In this document: positions 58,551 through 64,000 of the stretch, piece by piece | Numbering within the stretch: the stretch's first letter is position 1 | Layout of the letters: each line of letters begins with the position of its first letter | From: Rhabdophis nuchalis | Taxonomy: Eukaryota > Chordata > Lepidosauria > Squamata > Natricidae | Reading direction: 5' to 3' | NCBI GenBank assembly: GCA_039707465.1 | Contig: CM077644.1 | Location: 200,791,962-200,855,961, forward strand | DNA length: 64,000 bases | Notes under the pieces: model-generated | Database searches by the model: none | What the model was told of the DNA's origin: nothing | The model's input: the letters and a program-made list of their open reading frames with translations, nothing else | Made by a program: the position numbers and the translations under genes

Positions 58551-58789
58551 AAATTGACCATGTAATGCTTTTTCTTGCCTGCCTTCTTGTTTTTATTGCA
58601 TTGTTTTGATATTCATGTTTTATTACCTGCATATTCAGTTATTTCTGATTTTAATTTGTGTCACTGCATATTCTTAGTTATCTTTTATCTAATCATTCAA
58701 TACATACTGTTCCTCTTTGACTTGAAGTAAAACTGCCTCCATTTCTGCGGGGCAGGTATAATTTATCAAAATTACTTAAGGCTGTAGGG

Positions 58790-59016
58790 CAGTGGTAGTT
58801 AACCTGGTCCCTACCACCCACTAGTGGGCATTCCAGCTTTCATGGTGGGCGGTAGAGGTTTTGTCCGATACTGAAGCACTTTCCTTTTTAAAAATTTAAT
58901 TGAATTCCCTATTTTACAAATCACCATTACTGTGGAACCAGTGAGCAGTTAGAAAATTTTACTACTAACAAAGATGCAAAAGTGGGCAGTAGGTATAAAA
59001 AGGTTGACTACCCCTG
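58790..59016. mobile_element. hAT element
   Basis: Left end CAGTGGTAGTTAACCTGGTC, right end AGGTTGACTACCCCTG. Flanks ctgtaggg (58782-58789) and ctgtagtg (59017-59024) match at 7 of 8 bases. CACTAGTGGGCATTCC and GGTGGGCGG are typical interior blocks. It splits R4-derived sequence on both sides. Confidence 0.85.
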
Positions 59017-59249
59017 CTGTAGTGCATACTGATTACTCATTAGCTTTTTTGTTTTTCAGTCCAAACTGTCCAGTTCAGCTTATGTCCACTTAATAACTGC
59101 AGAAGTACTGTTTATTGTATCACAGCTGTGACCTTTATCTATTCACAGCAGTGTGAATTGTTGTTATTTTAGTTTGTCACATACTCAACCAGATGTTTAA
59201 ACTGAATTTGGCATTTTTATCTACTTACCGACTACTTTCCATGGACCTA

Positions 59250-59960
59250 GCATAGGCCTATTGTTTGATTGTCTTAAGGTAACATCGCAGGATGTAAGCT
59301 GTTCCAAATAAAGCTACCTTTTGCAATTGACTGATGATAACTTTGTCAATGCTGATGCTATTCAAATGGCACTCCAGAAGTTTTGGGATTGCACCCAAGG
59401 AACCTAGCACTTTTGGTACTATCTTTCCTTTCTTTGCCATGTTCATTACATTTCAGTTTGCAGATCTTTATAGTTTGTGATTCTCTCCAGTTCTTTTTCT
59501 TCCATTAGGCTGTCTCCAGGTTCTGCCACATCCACTATCCAGAATTTTTTGTCTTTCTTATCAACAGTTGTTAAGTCTATGGTGTTATGTGGCAGGTGCT
59601 TATCTGATTGAATTCTAAAGTCTAAGGTCACTTTAACTTCTTTATTTTCTATTACTTCATCTATATTATGCTCCCACCAGTTGTTGCTTGATCAGTATTT
59701 CTGTATTTTCAATCCTTGTATATTTGTGATAGGTAAACAACTTTTGTTTCAGTAGTTCTTGAGTTGCTGGTCTTGGTTGTTTAGCCAACAGTCCTAAATC
59801 CTATAGCCTTTTTTCAGCAGATGTCCAATACCTAGTTGACCAACTCCAATACCTAGCTAACCAACGGTAATGACTAATCTAGTATGAATTTCTGTAAATT
59901 ATCTCATTGTAATATTTATGGGAAAGATGCTGTCTTCTATTGAGACCTATCCAATATGGT
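59250..59960 (-). repeat. R4-like LINE, 3' part
   Basis: A minus-strand non-LTR element: the coding part is at 59258-59631, with further decayed coding blocks to about 59960 (for example a HWWEHN-like start at 59670). The 3' end lies near 59250. The family is the same as 10760-11480 and 57880-58430. Confidence 0.6.
59258..59631 (-). pseudogene. R4-like endonuclease and C-terminus, one frame break
   Basis: Two abutting minus-strand frames (59631-59446 and 59446-59258). The first reads LDFRIQSDKHLPHNTIDLTT, VDKKDKKFWIVDVAEPGDS and ERITNYKDLQTEM. This matches the restriction-like endonuclease of R4-type LINEs, although the PD catalytic pair is ID here. The second reads KIVPKVLGSLGAIPKLLECH and QLQKVALFGTAYILRCYL, the terminal block. 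The break between the frames is a single stop/shift near 59446. The upstream RT is gone. Best-preserved of the three R4-like fragments. Confidence 0.7.
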
Positions 59961-61755
<1,795 letters not shown>

Positions 61756-61784
61756 TACCTACACCCGTGAAAATCTACGAAAAC

Positions 61785-61825
<41 letters not shown>

Positions 61826-61836
61826 AGTGTGTGTGT

Positions 61837-61867
<31 letters not shown>
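61756..61867. repeat. Penelope-like terminus and (TA)n(GT)n tract
   Basis: ACCTACACCCGTGAAAATCT with ACGAAAACATATA precedes (AT)n and (GT)n at 61781-61867. The same junction recurs at 63884-63955, so this end and its microsatellite move or copy together. Confidence 0.75.
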
Positions 61868-62132
<265 letters not shown>

Positions 62133-62305
62133 GACTAATAATCACAGCTCCTGTGAAGAGGTCCCTTTAAGGGGAGGGGACTCAACGTCATCCCTCTCTG
62201 CCCTTTGACTCAACCCAGAGTCATCCAGACAGAGAACCAAATTAGATTACTGCTGTGTGACATTTTTTTTAGATGTGTGTTAGATTTAAGGGCTGAAAAT
62301 AAAGA

Positions 62306-62352
62306 GACCAGGATGGATCCATTTCAGGCTTATTAGCCTTCTTCAGCTGGCC
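62306..62352 (-). ncRNA. Complete type I hammerhead ribozyme (HHR-B, minus)
   Basis: On the minus strand: stem I GGCCAG, CTGAAGA (plus 62340-62346), stem II AGGCT-AATA-AGCCT (five pairs), GAAA (plus 62322-62325), stem III ATGGATCCAT (self-complementary, so formed between two molecules or two units), C17 (plus 62312), cleavage, then CTGGTC. All conserved core bases (CUGANGA, GAAA, U16.1, H17) are present. Same sequence as 62809-62855. Confidence 0.85.
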
Positions 62353-62359
62353 ATACTCC

Positions 62360-62430
62360 TTCTACTGGGATTTGAACCAGGGCTTTCCAGCATTTGAGTC
62401 AAGCTCTCTATGCCTTGAGCTATCTGGTAT
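62360..62430 (-). ncRNA. tRNA-like module (HHR-B, minus)
   Basis: Minus strand A box TAGCTCAAGGC (plus 62412-62422) and B box GGTTCAAATCC (plus 62368-62378), 44 nt apart. D arm GCTC/GAGC and T arm CTGG/CCAG pair. No complementary acceptor stem. It ends about 15 nt before the hammerhead. Confidence 0.7.
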
Positions 62431-62731
62431 CCCTGATATATCAGCCAATTTACAGGACTCTTAAATGAAGACTAATTATCACAGCTCCTGTGAAGAGGTC
62501 CCTTTAAGGGGAGGGGACTCAACGTCATCCCTCTCTGCCCTTTGACTCAACCCAGAGTCATCCAGACAGAGAACCAAATTAGATTACTGCTGTGTGACAT
62601 TTTTTTTAGATGTGTGTTAGATTTAAGGGGGGATGACGTTGAGTCCCCTCCCCTTAAAGGGACCTCTTCACAGGAGCTGTGATAATTAGTCTTCATTTAA
62701 GAGTCCTGTAAATTGGCTGATATATCAGGGA

Positions 62732-62800
62732 TACCAGATAGCTCAAGGCATAGAGAGCTTGACTCAAATGCTGGAAAGCCCTGGTTCAAATCCCAGTAGA
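62732..62800 (+). ncRNA. tRNA-like module (HHR-B, plus copy 1)
   Basis: A box TAGCTCAAGGC (62739-62749), B box GGTTCAAATCC (62783-62793), D arm GCTC/GAGC, T arm CTGG/CCAG. The acceptor stem does not pair. Read with the hammerhead 9 nt downstream, it offers an internal Pol III promoter for the unit. Confidence 0.7.
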
Positions 62801-62808
62801 AGGAGTAT

Positions 62809-62855
62809 GGCCAGCTGAAGAAGGCTAATAAGCCTGAAATGGATCCATCCTGGTC
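62809..62855 (+). ncRNA. Complete type I hammerhead ribozyme (HHR-B, plus copy 1)
   Basis: Stem I GGCCAG (62809-62814), CTGAAGA (62815-62821), stem II AGGCT-AATA-AGCCT (62822-62835), GAAA (62836-62839), stem III ATGGATCCAT (62839-62848), C17 at 62849, predicted cleavage between 62849 and 62850, then CTGGTC (62850-62855), which pairs with GGCCAG (five Watson-Crick, one G.U). Very short self-complementary stem III is typical of Penelope and retrozyme hammerheads, which work as dimers. Confidence 0.88.
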
Positions 62856-63068
62856 TCGTTATTTTCAGCCCTTTAATCTAACACACATCTAAAAAAAATG
62901 TCACACAGAAGTAATCTAATTTGGTTCTCTGTCTGGATGACTCTGGGTTGAGTCAAAGGGCAGAGAGGGATGACGTTGAGTCCCCTCCCCTTAAAGGGAC
63001 CTCTTCACAGGAGCTGTGATAATTAGTCTTCATTTAAGAGTCCTGTAAATTGGCTGATATATCAGGGA

Positions 63069-63137
63069 TACCAGATAGCTCAAGGCATAGAGAGCTTGAC
63101 TCAAATGCTGGAAAACCCTGGTTCAAATCCCAGTAGA
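63069..63137 (+). ncRNA. tRNA-like module (HHR-B, plus copy 2)
   Basis: A box TAGCTCAAGGC (63076-63086), B box GGTTCAAATCC (63120-63130). Identical to copy 1 apart from one base between the boxes (AAAACCC for AAAGCCC). Confidence 0.7.
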
Positions 63138-63145
63138 AGGAGTGT

Positions 63146-63191
63146 GGCAGCTGAAGAAGGCTAATAAGCCTGAAATGGATCCATCCTGGTC
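63146..63191 (+). ncRNA. Hammerhead ribozyme, weakened stem I (HHR-B, plus copy 2)
   Basis: CTGAAGA (63151-63157), stem II AGGCT-AATA-AGCCT, GAAA (63172-63175), ATGGATCCAT, C17 at 63185, CTGGTC (63186-63191). The 5' strand of stem I reads GGCAG because one C is deleted, leaving three pairs before a mismatch. Core intact. Its cleavage site is 336 nt after that of copy 1. Confidence 0.8.
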
Positions 63192-63214
63192 TCTTTATTT
63201 TCAGCCCTTAAATC

Positions 63215-63219
<5 letters not shown>

Positions 63220-63261
<42 letters not shown>
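63220..63261. repeat. (CA)n(TA)n tract
   Basis: Twelve or so CA units then TATATA, at the right edge of the HHR-B array. Confidence 0.95.
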
Positions 63262-63550
63262 CCAACAGACAAGCCCCACCCTCCACCCAAGCCGTTGAAA
63301 TTAAAAATAAGGAGAAACATACAAATAGGACCAATCAGCATTAATCTACCAATCATGATACAGCTGCACAGCCAATCAACCCACTCACAACAAGAGTCAG
63401 CACTCCACCCCCACACCAAGATTTAAGGAAGGGCGGCATCTTCGTAGCTACAGACCGAAGCCTGAAGATGGCAAGTGAGATCTTGCTGAAATGTTGCAAA
63501 AACAATCTCATTCTTACATGGGAAAACACCCGAATACAACAAGACCAGCA
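63262..63550. repeat. Penelope-like element terminus, hammerhead-like core
   Basis: CTGAAGA (63462-63468), T, GGCAAG-TGAGAT-CTTGCT stem, GAAA (63488-63491), then TGTTGCAA. This is the same module as at 61664-61694, here with GAAATGTT in place of GAAACGTT. It is followed by TTCTTACATGGGAAAACACC and CGAATACAACAAGACCAGC and preceded by ~200 nt with ACCAATCAGCATTAATC and CAGCTGCACAGCCAATCAAC. Assignment to Penelope-like elements is from the general pattern, not from a match I could run. Confidence 0.55.
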
Positions 63551-63635
63551 ATAAATAAATAAATAAATAAACAAACAAACATACATACATACATACATAC
63601 ATACATACATACATACATACATACATACATACATG
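63551..63635. repeat. (AATA)n to (CATA)n tetranucleotide array
   Basis: ATAAATAAATAA passes into AACAAACA and then about eleven CATA units. The Cys-Met-Tyr-Val frames on the minus strand are artefacts. Confidence 0.95.
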
Positions 63636-63835
63636 TTAGTTTTATGAGCTGATCAATAAATAAATCAGGGAGACTAGTATAGATAAAACTAACACACATA
63701 TTTAAAAAATCACACAACGGAACTCATGGCTTTCTGTCTGGATGGTGTCTGGTGATGAGCTGAAAGGCAGAAAAGGAAACAGTATGCTTCCTCCCTTAAT
63801 TGGGGCCTTAACAGGGTGTTGTGGAACAATTATAT
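63636..63835. repeat. HHR-A fragment, inverted junction
   Basis: TTAGTTTTATGAGCTGATCA to GACTAGTATAGAT (minus, stops inside the hammerhead's stem III) flips to AAAACTAACACACATATT and the plus spacer (CACAACGGAACTCATGGC, CTCCCTTAATTGGGGCC). Hammerhead broken by the junction. Confidence 0.8.
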
Positions 63836-64000
63836 ATATTCCATGGTATATACACTGGAAAACACACGAGGATGGCAACACCAGCATACCTACACCCGTG
63901 AAAATCTACGAAAGCATATATATATATAAATATGTATGTATGTATGTATGTATGTAATGTTATGTTTTTGAGCTGATCAATAAATAAGTCAGGGAGACTA
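63836..64000. repeat. Penelope-like end, microsatellite and HHR-A start (window edge)
   Basis: ACCTACACCCGTGAAAATCT at about 63888 matches 61756; then (TA)n(TATG)n to 63955, then GTTTTTGAGCTGATCAATAA to GGGAGACTA, where the window ends inside an HHR-A unit in minus orientation. Confidence 0.7.

Overview
The window looks like intergenic or intronic DNA from a squamate reptile, most likely a snake. It is AT-rich and full of microsatellites. It carries a CR1/L3-type LINE whose tail is an AATAG microsatellite, Sauria-type tRNA SINEs ending in the CTTTAC tail shared with Bov-B, a Bov-B/RTE fragment, L2, R4-like and CR1 LINE remnants, and many hAT and Helitron insertions. I found no host protein-coding exon, rRNA or functional tRNA gene that I could support. 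The long open frames lie in microsatellites or show no recognisable family, apart from transposon-derived ones. Family names are from pattern recognition, not from a search.

Layout. 1-15 kb: old CR1 ends, two opposed Helitrons (4738-5261, 6087-6627), a Sauria SINE with a nested L2 tail (8258-8657), R4-like (10.8-11.5 kb) and Bov-B (12.9-13.5 kb) remnants. 15-30 kb: a GATA/TATC inverted repeat with a hAT element in its loop, a ~1.8 kb CR1 interrupted by a hAT, an AATAG-tailed LINE interrupted by a hAT with a perfect 8-bp duplication, a third Helitron, and further hAT elements. 30-46 kb: more hATs, a 1.2 kb TA-flanked transposon, a full Sauria SINE with a 10-bp duplication, and a decayed minus-strand L2 (39.1-41.6 kb) with a fresher plus-strand L2 inside it. 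46.3-48.3 kb: an L1-derived element with 5' UTR, ORF1 and 3' UTR but no ORF2, bounded by a perfect 17-bp target duplication (a half-L1). 51.8-53.0 kb: a Helitron holding the degenerate C-terminus of a Helitron helicase and a GC-rich promoter-like segment. 55.5-56.7 and 61.4-64.0 kb: dense inverted and tandem repeats among (TA)n and (CA)n tracts.

The most interesting part is the last. Two diverged repeat families there (called HHR-A and HHR-B) share one architecture: a tRNA-like module with A and B boxes, then at once a type I hammerhead ribozyme core with a self-complementary stem III, then ~250 nt of spacer, in ~336-341 nt tandem units. In HHR-B the hammerhead is complete at two places (62306-62352 minus, 62809-62855 plus), and the successive cleavage sites lie 336 nt apart. 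Nearby sequences end in the (C)TGATGA/CTGAAGA...GAAA(C) pattern typical of Penelope-like elements. The simplest reading is a retrozyme-like, non-autonomous retroelement with an internal Pol III-type promoter, living beside Penelope-like elements. Self-cleavage, promoter activity and novelty are inferences that need testing.
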